DNA from: Membranipora membranacea
Lineage: Eukaryota; Bryozoa; Gymnolaemata; Cheilostomatida; Membraniporidae
NCBI GenBank assembly: GCA_914767715.1
Contig: OU612070.1
Span: 25,594,025-25,658,024 of the forward strand
Length of the DNA stretch: 64,000 nucleotides
Reading direction: 5' to 3'
This document shows positions 24,710 through 37,214 of the stretch, piece after piece. Position numbers and translations under genes: made by a program. Numbering within the stretch: position 1 is the first letter of the stretch; every line of letters starts with the position of its first letter. The notes beneath the pieces were generated by a model, which made no database searches, was not told where the DNA came from, and saw nothing but the letters and a program-made list of their open reading frames with translations.

Positions 24710-24915
24710 ACTTGGAAAACTATGGTACATACATGATAAATGATAAAACTTTATGATATGCTGTAATCAAATTTGCTATTCTAAATGTTGAAGACAAATG
24801 AAAACACTGCCAGAATTACTTGGAAAACTATGGTACATACATGATATATGATAAAACTTTATGTGTAACCTGTAATCAATTTTGTTATTCTAAATGTGGA
24901 AGACAAATGAAAACA
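24710..24915. repeat. Tandem duplication at the 3' end of copy M
   Basis: About 105 bp starting TTACTTGGAAAACTATGG occurs twice, with TAAATGTTGAAGACAAATG / TAAATGTGGAAGACAAATG at the ends. The unit includes the last codons and the stop of DUF885 exon 13, so a spare stop and tail lie downstream of the real one. Confidence 0.75.
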
Positions 24916-25647
24916 CTGCCAAGATGAACATCGAATTCATGAGTAGAGTTTGAGAAGAGCCTGGTCTGCCAGCTTCAGACGTGATCCCACTATTTATCCA
25001 GGCCATCACCTGGTCCTCCATGATCTCCAGTGGTGCCGGTCCTAACTCCATAATCACCTTGTGGAACCCTTTTGGATCAAAGTCCTCACCTAGTATAAAT
25101 GATAAGGTAAGGGTGAAAGCACTAGCCCTTGTCGAACATCAACACAACTTCTTCATTCAAACAAACAAACTCTGCAGTAAAATTGCTTGTCATCATTTTC
25201 CTTGCAGGCATCACTCAAAACTAATGACCTTGTGATTGAATGTTTGCAAAAATTTTAGTTCAAGTGTTCAAACTCGGGGTGCTGGAACTGGCTCTTTATT
25301 ACAAGTCACATGGCTGCTTGAATGTGGTTAATAAAGAAATGCCACTTCTGGCAGCCTTTGATCACTTATATCTGTAAAGATTAGGTGATGCCTAAATAAA
25401 TGTTAACTTCTAAACATAATAATATGTCTCGACTGGGCTGAAGAATTCACTGAACAGAAAAAAACAATTTAGATTACCCAATTTTTCTTCTGCAGTCTTT
25501 CTGAGTTCTTTGATCTTCAGTTCACCAATCTTATAAGCTGTAGCCTGTCCAGGCCAGTCGATATATCGCTTGATCTGACCAACACAAGCTTCATCACTGA
25601 GAGTTGTGCTCTCCTTAAGGAAATCTTCAGCTCTTGTTCGAGTCCAG
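24890..25647 (-). pseudogene. DUF885 gene fragment, copy M (last two exons)
   Basis: Two exons on the minus strand match copy R exons 12 and 13 in length and phase: 25647-25478 (WTRTRAEDFLKE through RYIDWPGQATAYKIG) and 25089-24890 (GEDFDPKGFHKVIM to a stop after the hydrophobic GPI-type tail). Reading frames are open, and RYIDWPGQA is closer to my recollection of the DUF885 consensus than copy R is. Homology to arm R stops near 26480, inside intron 11, so upstream exons are missing. This is therefore probably a truncated relic, though the surviving exons look undamaged. The GTPBP exon at 23281-23490 lies tail-to-tail with it, as in arm R. Confidence 0.75.
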
Positions 25648-25859
25648 CTATAACAATATCAAAATAGAATGATGATACGAACGAATGAAGCACACACATC
25701 ATAAAAATAAGGCTCCTCAAAGATCCAAAAATTTGGGAATTTAGCGCATTTTTTCTCACTGTCAGCATTGGCGCATGTTTAAAGTGTGAGGGAATTTAGT
25801 ATTTTCAGTGGGCTAGTTGTGGGATGGGTTGGAAGGTGTCTTAGTATAACATTTTGTGA

Positions 25860-26110
25860 CGGGACGGCTAAAGTGATGTTGGAGGGGTGGCTTGATTGGT
25901 GTCAGAAGTGGGATTTTAGTGGTGCTTGGATGGAGGTTGGGCCTTGGGTGGCGTCGGTAGAGGGGGAGCTCTTATTGTGTTGGAATGGAGACTTAAGGGT
26001 CGGTAGGAAGGTGGCTTTAGTGGTGTTGGTAGGGGGGCTTCAGTGGTGTTGGGAGGGATGGCTTGAGTAGTGTTGAGAGGGATGCCTTTAGTGGTATTGA
26101 GGGGTTTCTG
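25860..26110. repeat. ~24-bp minisatellite in intron 11 of copy M
   Basis: Units of AGTGGTGTTGGGAGGGATGG type; mirrored by CACTAAAGCCATCCCTCCC-type units at 47455-47720 in copy R. No long coding potential. Confidence 0.65.
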
Positions 26111-26786
26111 GTTAGAGTTCCACGTAAGGCGTTGACAGGGCTGAATAACAATACTCAATGACAAGCGGAGGTCAGGGCAATTCGACTTATCAATATTTCT
26201 CTATTATATGGAATTCTCGAAATTTTGTTTGCTATTTCTATCATATGACCATTCTTTTATTGTGAGTGTATATAAGAGGAGGAGGAGGAAGGGTATTGCA
26301 ATCAATATATTTAGTGCTACACACATTCCACAAGCATAGTCGCTTGGGTTTCAAAGGTGAATCAAAGTTTGAATCGCTGAATGTTGACAAGGGAGACTGG
26401 TGAAAATGTTGTAGTAGGTTTAAGGTATTATTGAGAGAAGTAAAGTTTTAATTGTGTTTGGATGAGTGGCCATAGTGTTGTGCATCATTAGGTATTGCAC
26501 AGGATGAATAATCAAGATGTATGTCTTGTTCCCAAATTGCTCGCGTTGTGTGTAAATGAAACCATCTGCATTCTGAGTGATCTCAATAATTTGCCTCATT
26601 GCCTCGCTCACTTTAATTGACAGACCCCTCAAAGTCAATCCTATGCTACCAACGTACTGTTCACTGAAATAGTTCATCGCTGCTACAATGAATCAATTCG
26701 AAGAAAATCTAACAAAAGATCTGAATTATTCATTATGGAACTCTATAAGATTTATTTGATTCAAGATATGGCTTTAACCTTAAAGA

Positions 26787-27519
26787 CTTAGTTTGAGGCT
26801 GCTATTTTGTATGACATCTTATTCTCCATATTTTATTCTATCACGTGAGCGAATTCCAGCTATAGAACCCAAATATTGAGGAGGTTATGGCCTCTCAAAC
26901 TTTCAAGGTGACGACAGTCTATCGGCAGTAAGAATCAGCGGGCAATCCCAGTGTTACGTCACAACCGTCATACTTATCATGATACACTAATAAATAGGTT
27001 GATAATCAAAATGTTCAGGGATGTAGCGGTATCGAACCAGGTGCAAATGGCCATAACGGCTAACCATAAATGCAAATGGCTAACGCGGCTAACGCCGCTG
27101 ACGCCGCTGACGCAGCTGACGCCGCTGACGCCGCTGACGCCGCTGACGCCGCTGACGCCGCTGACGCCGCTGACGCCCAGCTCTATTGCCTACAGGCTCA
27201 TAGAGCCCGATCTAGTGGTGCAATGGTAGCGATGGTAGCAATGGTAGCGTTGTTGCCTGCATGCCTGCCTAGGTCTGAATTTTGATCATCATCTTATCTG
27301 TGTGATTATTAGTTTAATAACTCATAATAAGTACGACGGTTGTGAAGTACCACTGGGTGTGTTTCCGCGTATTCCCAATGCTGATTGAAGGCGATCACCG
27401 TGGAAGTTTGAGAGGCCATAACCTCCTCAATATTTGGATTCAAAAGCTGGAATTCGCTCACATGATAGAACAAAATATGGAGAATAAGATGTGATACAAA
27501 ATAGCAGCCTCAAACTAAG
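26787..27519. mobile_element. 733-bp MITE with a 9-bp internal microsatellite
   Basis: Terminal inverted repeats of about 130 bp begin CTTAGTTTGAGGCTGCTATT at both ends. The centre (27078-27177) is about ten copies of GCCGCTGAC. No target duplication could be fixed. Confidence 0.75.
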
Positions 27520-28479
27520 GTGAATTCCAAAACATTTTAGACTTAGATGTTGGTTGGCAGAACTTATGGTTTGAAACACAGGCAAGACTTCCTCGGTTAC
27601 AGTTAACTACTGTATAAATGGAAAATGGAAATCCCAATAGAGCTTTTCCAACCTGGAACTACAGGAATGCTATATATTTTGAAAAGGCCACTAGTGTGTT
27701 CAGGATTTACCTTCTTAATGCACCTTAAAGTGGTGGCTTAGGTCCGAGGGCGTATGAATTAAAGATCAATATTAAAAGTATATTGAACATTACTGTTGAA
27801 AGCAGACAACTTACTAGAATGATTTGCACACGGTAAGAAGCTGCAATTTACACTGTTCTCCCCTGGGAAAAGCTCTCCCAAACGTTCCAGTGGTAAATCT
27901 ATTTCAGATTTGGGAAAACAACATAGCTTAAAATCTATACACGTAAAATTTTTGTCAATGGCATATAATTCATCTCGGTAATGAGTACAGTACAATAACT
28001 AAATAATATGCAATTATTGAATCGGTGAGCTGTACTTCAATTTACCACATTGTACTTTTACACAAGGGGTTTGGTCAGAATACATAAACTTCTAATAGGC
28101 TATTCTAGTGAGTCAAGTATCATCATTAGGTAGTAAAATCAAACTAGGATATTTTTTCATTTGAGCAACAGAAGCTAGAAAGGCATTTCTACATGAAGTG
28201 GCAGGTGTAAAGAAGCCAGGGGTTCTTACTGGGCCAGGATGGGCAGAGATGATCAGTTAAAAGTTGCGATAAACTCTGAGTAGTATTTCGTAGTACAACT
28301 TACCATGAAGGGTACAACCAAGAGTGATTATTCCCAGATAGTGATGACGTAGTACCCAGGAAGTGAGCTCAGCACTTAGTAGTACTCAATAGTCTGAGAA
28401 GCATCTGGAGGCAGGTATACTGTAGGTTGTACTCAGTGTAGAGCTCCAGATCTGGTGTTGTATAGTTAGCTAGTCAGAC

Positions 28480-29760
28480 TACTCCACAGCAGGCTAGGAT
28501 TGCAGCGAGACCAGAACACCTGATATCAGTTGGATACCTGGAATTGGACTCATGAGATGCCATATTGCTGCGACCTACGCATAAAAGACGGCGTTCATTC
28601 CCAAGTACCAAGTAAGTACTGATTACTTGAATTAGCAATGCTAGGATCAGCTCATCGGGGATGGGCTGATGAAAATGCTGTAGGGACTGAGGCTTTGATG
28701 CAGTCTGATAACGAGAGCCCGCAGTATCCGACCTAGTGTGATTTTGCGCTCTCAAGAATCTTTGTTTCCCTACCATTTACCATATAGCCTACAATTTATC
28801 GCCATGCAAATGATATCGCAATAATTCGCGCAGCGAGGCACAATTCCACAATAGTGAGGTTATGAGACACCGAATCCAGTTCTCCTTATTTGGGTTCTCA
28901 GTCTAGGTGATTTGATTCTGGCCCTATGCTGCAGAGACAAACATGTATGCGTCAACAGTTTACATTTGCATATGCGCAGCGAAGGTCAACTTCTAGGTTT
29001 AGGGACAGCAAGGAGTTAGGAGTTCTCCTTGCAGTCCCTCAACCTAGACATTGACCTTGATGCGCAGCAAAGGCCAATATCTAGTTTTAGAGACTCCTTT
29101 GGGACAGACACATGAGATACTCAGCCAAGCCTGACTCGATCAGGGATATAATTTATAATGGTGTTACACTGTAATCTAATGTCAGAGCGAGCTGTTGCAA
29201 TACCAAAGTTTTAGGAGTGGACGACTGTAGCATTACAAAACAATTTTTTGATTTGTAACAGTAAACACTCTCGCATCTAGATAGCCTATCTATAGTATAT
29301 TGATTTATAACAACAGTGCATGTAAAGCCTCTGGTTTTATTGTTTATCTTGCCAGCATGATCCTGATATGATCTTTTGATAGTTGCACACGAAAATATGC
29401 ATTTGTTGTACTTATATTGTTGTTATATTGTTCCATTGTTTCCAGTATTATACCATAGTTTAGGTTAATTTATTTCAAAAACACATGAACAGCTGCGATC
29501 AAATAATATAGCAGGAAAACTGAGCGCATTAGAACCCGAGTAGTCCCAATCATCCTTGTTACTCCTCAACATAAGCTTGCGACCGAAAGAGGTGTCACCA
29601 CCAAACTAATTGTTAACATTGCCTTGATTATTACACAATCAAAGAGAATGAGAAGTTGTCTTATCTCGGGATTATCAGATGCAAGTGTATTTATTATAAT
29701 GTGTAACTGATGATTTATATCTATCCATCTCAAACAAAGAACAATTTTAGTGTCAAGTCA
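28480..29760. other. Palindrome centre without a supported gene
   Basis: One 100-codon open frame (28776-28474, minus) lacks splice support and a recognisable motif. A small inverted repeat near 28975-29090 (TGCGCAGCGAAGGTCAACTT / TTGACCTTGATGCGCAGC) flanks AGGAGTT blocks. Confidence 0.4.
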
Positions 29761-29770
29761 TATCTGTGGC

Positions 29771-30126
29771 CATGGGCGTCAGAAGGGGTGCTCAGGGTGC
29801 TCAAGTGAGCACCCCTTGGGAGGTTTAAATTTCTTTTTTTAACAATTGGAACTCAATGTTATCTTTTATCGCTAGAACTTTCAATCGGGGCCCGGGCAAG
29901 AGGCTGTTGCTGTTAAATATTTTTGGTATCATGCTTGGTGTTGCTCATCCATAAAAGTTGGCTGGTATGTAGCAAAATGTCTCTTTTTAGGTCTCGGATT
30001 TCAACAAATTTTCGTCGGCAGGAGGGCGCTTGGGCGCCCCTCCCTCCACCCTCCCCGCTTACACATGCCACTAACTACTCAACAGCTAAAAAGAGCACCC
30101 CTTGGTAAATCCTTCTGACACCCATG
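29771..30126. mobile_element. 356-bp non-autonomous hAT-type element
   Basis: Ends CATGGGCGTCAGAAGG and CCTTCTGACACCCATG are inverted repeats. TCTGTGGC is duplicated at 29763-29770 and 30127-30134, the 8-bp target size typical of hAT. A C-rich middle; no ORF. Confidence 0.8.
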
Positions 30127-31412
30127 TCTGTGGCTATTCCTAGAGAACTTCCGTAACTTAAAAATTCAGCTGGATAAGATAATTTGTTTGATGATCAGCC
30201 TCAGAGACAGCTGCCTCATCTTATACTTAGGCCTATCTGCAGCAAATGGGTTAAACAGACGATAGTAATCTCATTCAATGATCAACCAGATATTTGGATT
30301 TGTGTCCTTCTACATTAAAAGAAGACGAATCCTACAGGAAGAAACCCTGAATACTTTCATGTAAATTTGAAGTTAGCAGATGTAGCAAGAATGATATTGT
30401 TTCTTTAACCGACTTACTGCATTCTACAGAATTCCATGCAGACAGTTCTAGCAATGACTCAGTAGCTGAATCCCACAAAGCAAGTCTAAATATTTTGATC
30501 GATGTGTCAATCCTTCTGGGGTTATGGTCTAAAAACACCTAGATAATGCTTGATCCAGATTGCCCGCATTCAGGTCTGCTTCCTTTCCACTAATAAACAT
30601 TTTGTTGAAAAACTCGTGTGTCCGCCTTGTGTCCACTTGGGAGACTACAGTTTCCTCAAAGTGGCTGTTAACTCTTGGTCCATATTTGCCTGTGGCTTAT
30701 CAGTGGTGGGGGGGGGGAGGATTCAAACTGCAGATAGACTGGATCAAACCTGGTCTAAAACAGACCGGGTACGCAATTACTGATTATCCTCAAGATCTCC
30801 AGGTATTACTTCCAAAGGCATGGCTCAGTTCATATTTAGCAGACTTATATAGAAATATCTTCTGATAACAAAACATATAATTTTATTTAGGTAAATAAAA
30901 AGGGATCCTTTCAAGTTTTCCTAAAGAATGTAACGGGAGCTGTAGAGTTAATACGCTAAGTTCTGCTACTGCTGCTCAGCAAGGAATCTGGTTAAATACC
31001 AATATTATTAGAAGTTTGCGAAGTCACAATTCTCTCAACTACACAGCTTCTTGATCAAAGCCCAATATTGTGTTTCCTGTGCATCACTTGGCCATTTTTT
31101 TATGTTACAAATATTCAGGTATAATCAACTATTGAGTGCTGTCACAAAAAACATCTTGGTTAGTTTGTTAGTTAGTTAGTTACCTGCCAAATAATAAGTT
31201 CAGGTCAAATTCATTAAAGATATCGAACTAATTTCAAACTTGACTCATCAGTTTGATCTGAGAAATTGTTAATCCTGTTTCTATAAATTGAGACCAAAAC
31301 TGCCCTCCCATTATCAGAGCAAATTCCTTTATGATCAATTCCAGCTGAAGTTTAAAAAATAAGCTGCTTTACATACAAGCACAGAGTATGCATATCTTTT
31401 CTCTGGTATAAG

Positions 31413-32461
31413 CAGACCTGGGTCCAAGTCATCACAAGTCAAGTCAAGTCAAGTCATTGTCGATGCTAAGTCAAGTCAAGTCAAGTCACATTTACACCAA
31501 GTCAATTCAAGTCGATTGGTGTCTATTTTTTTCGCCATCAAGTCAAGTCAAGTCATGATTCTTGTAAGTCAAGTCAAGTCAAAGATGGGTTACTTACAAG
31601 TCATGGCAAAGTCACGCTCACTGGCCGTGAAAATCAACTCGGAATTTATTTCAATCCCGGGTGACTCCAAATCGTGGAGGAGTTAGTTAGGTCCTCAGGA
31701 GTTGCTCTACTAATCGGGATTTGCTCCCCTCCCCACAAACGAAAAAAGGTATGGGTGTGTACGCAATTCAGCATTGTTACTTAGTTAGTTCACGATGGGT
31801 GGTGTATGTTATGGAATTGCTTGGAAGTGAATTTCAAAAAAAGAAAGTCCAGCCTTCTGCTGTTGTGAGAAGCACAAAAAGAAAAAAGTGTGAAACATCC
31901 TTAGACTAGAAGGATTTCTGTCTGATGATGATGATGATGATGATGTTGATGACGATACAAGCAGTCTTCTGAATAAACCTGCACTATATGATCAGACTAT
32001 ATTAATATTGCATCATGGGATACATTTTACATTTTACTGATTACAAGACAACAAGAGAAGACAACTAATATGTAAGGCAGGAACTCTGACTACTTACCCA
32101 TAGCTGAGAAGTTGGGTTTTCTGTTTCGGAGTTGGGGTTTCAGAGTTGGGGTTTCAGAGTTGGGGTTTCAGAGTTGGGGTTCTCAGTTATGATTATCCTT
32201 CCTATATCTCTTTCTACATTATGTTATAAAATTTCACACATTGACTTATGTTGACTTGACCAAAGTCAGGACAACTCCCAAGTCAAGTCAAGTCAAAGTC
32301 AATTTTTCGTTAAGTCAAGTCAAGTCAAGTGTTGTCTATTTGTTTTCGACATCAAGTCAAGTCAAGTCAAGTCATAATTTTGTTAAGTCAAGTCAAGTCG
32401 TGACTTTGACTTGACTTGACTTGAAGATGACTTGACTTACCATGACTTGGACCCAGGTCTG
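31413..32461. mobile_element. 1,049-bp hAT-type element filled with AAGTC satellites
   Basis: Termini CAGACCTGGGTCCAAGTCAT and its inverse ACTTGGACCCAGGTCTG are flanked by 8-bp duplications GGTATAAG (31405-31412, 32462-32469). Both ends are long arrays of AAGTC pentamers in opposite orientation (31429-31600, 32278-32450). Inside are an 18-bp tandem repeat TTGGGGTTTCAGAG (32110-32180) and a GATGAT run (31921-31947). No transposase. Confidence 0.8.
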
Positions 32462-32671
32462 GGTATAAGCCCCCCAGATTATTGCCCCTCCCCCTCTGTG
32501 TCAAGTGTAGAACTTATTGGTTGAGTGAGAGTGTTATGTCCTAGTACTAAAACTATAGATTATCTATCCATAGTATAGCCTAATAATAAAACTTAATCCC
32601 AAAGTACCAGCTATCAATGAGTACCAGCTATCAAGTGATGCCTTTTGTTGTGACGTTATGACATGACACAT

Positions 32672-32793
32672 GGTATATTGTGCAGTGGTGTTTTCACCTA
32701 TGACATTATGGCCATGGCATTATGACAATGGCATTATGGCAATGTCATTTTGTCCCAATGGCATTTTGGCCACGGCATTATGGCCGGGTACCA
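32672..32793 (-). mobile_element. Foldback element end (truncated copy in arm R)
   Basis: Matches the outer 120 bp of the 20027-20440 repeat, including the terminus GGTACCCGGCC. The rest of the element is missing and is replaced by a second copy of the flank. Confidence 0.75.
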
Positions 32794-32838
32794 GAATTTA
32801 AACGTCACTGATGCACTACCATTCGTCTTCAATTCCTC
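32794..32838 (-). pseudogene. GTPBP1/2-like exon stub
   Basis: Minus strand: TTTGCAG|GAGGAATTGAAGACG to TTTAAATTC, then the foldback terminus at exactly the same base as in the left arm. Encodes the first 15 codons of the last GTPBP exon only. Confidence 0.7.
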
Positions 32839-34339
32839 CTGCAAATATAAAATACGGATATGGTGAGTATATATGAGTGAGAATGTTATGTCCTAGTACT
32901 AAAACTATAGATTATCTATCCATAGCCTAATAATAAAACTTAATCCCAAAGTACCAGCCATCAACGAGTACCAGCTATCAAGTGATGCCTTTTATTATGA
33001 CATGATGACATGTTACATAACCCCATCATAACGGCAATTATTAAAACACAGATGTGTCTGATCACATATGTCAATTCATAAGCTTTTCATTTGGTGTGTC
33101 AGGTCATTAACAAGGCGCTAAAGATTAGTCATTACAGATGCCACAGCATTTCCAATCAAGAAGCCAGCATTGATGCACCCTGATCGATTACACAGATAAT
33201 AATATTAAGAGTACATATAAAGCTATGATTGCCATGGTGAGCACTAGTTTTATTGCTAAGCTGTCTGCAGAGCTCTGAAATAATATCTGCACACGATAAC
33301 AGCGGAGCGATCGAGGGGGCTGCAATGGCTGGATGTCTAATTCATAGGATTTTTTGCTATTTGGAGGTATTCATATTTGGAGGTAGGTGCCACATTATCA
33401 ATGAGAGAGTGTGGTAGATATTTTTCTTTGTATCAAGTTTAAGCGGAAACTTACCCCTGAACTCAACAGTAGCGAAGTTACTGAATATGATTGTTGGTAT
33501 TGATGATTGTGAATATCGGCCGCATAACTCAGTATATCGTAGCAAGAAGTCTATTCGTCCTTGATTGTAGTTATGCATTAGGACATGTGCGAGATGAGCT
33601 TTTACTAAATCAAGTTTGATATAGGTGCCCGTGTTAGGTTATTCCCTGCTGTGCTGTATGCTTGCTCAAAGCGGGGGGCAACTCCAAGTACAGGGAGGAA
33701 AACCGAAGGCAAAAATCCTTTTTGCCCAATTCCAATGCGGGCAAAATGGATAAAAATTGATCTAGCCATAATCCAGACTCCAGAGTGCTTCACTAAAATT
33801 ATGTAACGATGAATTGTGCAAAGATTAGTTTGCCTGTAAGTTACTGTTACTGTGCAATGCTTCAAATATATTGACTACAAGATTTAAACACATGATCTAG
33901 CTGCATGGTTATTAGAAAAACATGGCACCAACTGAATCACAGCATAGGATGTGTCAATATGTAGCAGAATATGTCTAGCTTGGCAAATACAATTGAGATT
34001 GATAGCCCTATCATTCTAATATCAATATTCCAAAAACAATACTCACTCCTCCTTAAATTTTAAACAAAGCTAAAGTGTCACCCGTGCCAACTCATTTATG
34101 GAGTGCAGTTTCATTTAGAATAATTAATTGACATCACAGATGTGATGGGTTTTGATTATTGTTGTCACTGAGTTTGATTGTCATGATATAGCTCTGCTGT
34201 ATGTAAACTCGAGATCATGTGACCTCATACTGGCACTTCACACTGCCGGAATGATGCACACCCTGGTTTGAATAAATAGATCATAGGATGCTGAGTTATT
34301 CATAAGAGGCTGGGTTTACTCTGCTGAGCTTCAGCTTTC

Positions 34340-34351
34340 ATTTATATGCAC
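34340..34351 (+). promoter_or_regulatory. TATA-like element upstream of copy R exon 1
   Basis: ATTTATATGCAC about 57 bp before the copy R ATG (34408), in the mirrored position of the copy L element. Inferred core promoter only. Confidence 0.35.
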
Positions 34352-34407
34352 AGCTCTAAGCTGTCTAAAACAAAAAAAACCATTTGCATACTACAGCAGC
34401 GCATTGA

Positions 34408-37178
34408 ATGGGGAGGATGGCTGGAGGTTTAGTATTTAGGATTTGCAAACTTATGCTTGGAGGTGAGTAGTTCGTAATGATCAGGTGCCTGGTTAATTAT
34501 GGAAATCTGAGTTTTATTTAAACGGGCTCATAGTCATAGGTTTTTGTCAGGGTGACTGCAAAGATTCTGTATTTTTGTCTCCAATGAAACACAAGAGACA
34601 AGTTGACAGACATCCTTTACAAACCGGTATCAGCCCACCAGATCCTATTCTAAAATAATCTAGCAAAAGAGTTAAAACTTTCAGAATGTCTCTTGATTAA
34701 TAAAATCCATAACATTAAAAATGGGGCCTAGTCAAACTAGTAAAAGGATTTTTGAGCCCAAATTAACTAAAATGGACATTCGACACAACTAGCATTATCT
34801 CTCTTGGCGTTCGTTCGTCATTTTGGATTTGCCATTGGCCAACATGCAAGTTTCATTTGCGCAAAACAACCACTTTCATACGGTGAAATCGTTCTTTCCA
34901 AAGTTATTGTTATGTGTGTTTCATTCTAAGTCTTGAGCGACGAAATCCCTGGAGAAGGAATTCATTAGGAATAAGCAATCATTTGTCTGTATAAATCTTA
35001 AGTATATTACTTCCTATAAACAAACTCAATGTTTTGCGCAGGCTCTATCAGTGATCTCATATCAATAGCATGGTGTGAAAATACTGACATTAATGGAACA
35101 CACCAATGTCTGCCAACTGATCATCTGAATGCAATGTTTATATGTATATAAACAAATCTAGACCTCACCATGCAATGCCGAAGGCCATTTTAGTAAAATA
35201 TATCATATCGACCTTATGAAGTGAAATGTGATGTCTCACAAGCGGACAATGTAAAGATGTACCAGAACTAACCCACATGATGGACAGAATTTTAGCTGGT
35301 GTTCCAAGTTGAAGTTCAAGCTTACCCGCATACATAAAAAAAATCTTTTTTACCATTTCTACCATTATATATCGTCAATTACCCCTGTCGGCCCACTTCC
35401 AACATTTTACTGTTATCAATAATTTAGATTTTAATCTATTTAACAGCATGTCTGGTTTGCGGAACGCTCGTCTCTAGTTCTGAAGTAAAAGATCTGGCTG
35501 ATGAATACTTTGACTTTAAGATAAGAGAGGATCCATGGTTTGCCACTAAGCTCGGGATCGATAAGTATCAAGATAAGGTTCAGGAATGGAACCATGAGGC
35601 ATTCAACAGAAGAATAGTAAGTTAATAACTCTTATTGAAAGGCCTAAGATGAGATATTAGGGAATTTCCAAGTTTCGGAGTTCAATAATGAAATTAAAGG
35701 ATTGAACTCTTTTTCAGCGAGGGGGGACTGTCGGAGGGAGGGGGCAGTCGGACGGGGTAAGAGTCCGGGGGCTCAAGACTATTTGAATTCTAAAGTTTTA
35801 TATTTGCACTGATACCTATTTTAATTTCGAGTTATAGTGCTGAGTTAATCTCTCTTGGAATTCTGATCAAAAGAAAAGACCACAACATTCTAGCTAGGCT
35901 ATTTTATAGTTTCAAAGTATAGGGAAGAGAACATTTATTTTTTCATGCGTATTTTGGAACTGACTTATGGGTCACTGACTGTCATTGACCCACTTCATAC
36001 AAATATTACCAGATAAATCAAGTATTATGGTTTCTACTTTCTGGTGTTAATTTGATTATTACTGTTTATGTTTTTATCCACTGCATTGGCATAACAAAAA
36101 CATCCACAACACTGAAACCACAAACCAGGCATCAGACAGACTTGCAAATAGAAATGCTTTCGAAGACATTGAACATCTGTTGACAAAATTTAGATGAACC
36201 CCCCCCCACAGCGGCTTTGTGACCAGTGGCTTTTTGGGTGATCACCTGCTTGGTTGCTAGTTACTGCAATGTACGCCTGCACAGGTTCACCACTTCTTAC
36301 ATTATTTCAAACATCAATCAATATCAAGGTTACGGTTACCAGTGGTTTCCCACATCCATCTTATGGTTATTTGATTGTGTCAGGGATTATAGTTGTGCAT
36401 CACTGAAAATGATGATGTATTACTAGTTCAAACCACAGGTCCACACAATAAAATCAAAGGATGCGCACCATTGAGTTGTATCCTCGGCTTGCTGTCTAAG
36501 GTGGGTGGTGGAGGGGGAAGGGTCTGTGTTGGGTGAACTCAATTGTAGAGAAACAATTTCTGGCACTTGTCAAAATCCAATGGTGTGATGATAGATTTGT
36601 CCAGATACCAGTTTTTTTTAAGAATTATATAATCTGAACCAACCTCCATCACGCATCCAAAGCATTGCTTTTTTGACCCATCTTCATCATTTCAATAGTG
36701 AAATATGCAATGAAATAGTGCAATGACCTCGCTTAAACCTTTTATTTTTGAGACAGGGTCTCACTGAAAACTTCCATAAGGGTTTATCGAAACAATGGAG
36801 AGAACTTTGATATGCACACTTGACCGACATGTACATTACAATCAGCATCAGGTTTTTTAAAGAAGGAAACTAATACCCTAAATTCAAATACCCATACGTA
36901 GCATTGAAGTCTTTAGATACAAGGGTCATTGTACCCTGCCGTGCCTTTATCTAGCCCGCGTTTATGTTGTTTTTTACACGGACAATAAAAGCACCTGTTA
37001 TTTGGCCTATAGGTCAAGTTTGGTGTAATTTGCTTGGACATGCAGATCGTCCCTAACAAGCTACTCATAATTGGAAGCAGCCATAAAAAAACACGCAAAT
37101 TGGATCAAACTTATCTAATTTCGACCAAAACCAAACAGCAAGACATTGTTCTATAAATACCTATCATGTGTGAGCAGC

Positions 37179-37214
<36 letters not shown>

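Larger units (their letters stand above)
26480..30660 (-). pseudogene. Remains of an unrecognised spliced gene at the palindrome centre
   Basis: Exon-like segments on the minus strand: about 30660-30535 (FNKMFISGKEADLN), 30528-30418 (IDTSIKIFRLALWD), 28384-28304 (LTSWVLRHHYLGII), 27973-27815 (DELYAIDKNFTC, LPLERLGELFPGENSVNC), 26682 to about 26480 (YVGSIGLTLRGLSIKV, DGFIYTQREQFGN). The last four have acceptor and donor sites and consistent phases (A|TA, G|AT, A|CA). The first is out of frame with the second across 10 nt, so the gene is probably broken. Family not recognised; a Cache-like sensory fold is a loose guess from the G..G[LI]..RG and HP pattern. A MITE lies in the last intron. Confidence 0.4.
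32522..33018. repeat. Direct repeat flanking the foldback stub
   Basis: About 150 bp (GTTATGTCCTAGTACTAAAA, then TACCAGCTATCAAGTGATGC) occurs at 32522-32675 and 32875-33018, with the foldback-element end and GTPBP stub between. The left arm has one copy (19800-19945). Confidence 0.7.

Noticed and set aside
26951-27285. AAD/TPL-repeat open frames
   Set aside because: They come from the 9-bp satellite core of a MITE; flanking inverted repeats explain the structure.
28474-28776. 100-codon minus-strand ORF in the palindrome centre
   Set aside because: No splice signals, motif or conserved counterpart; composition is like the surrounding DNA.
31700-31912. ORF within the AAGTC element
   Set aside because: No motif; bounded by satellite arrays and ends at a GATGAT run.
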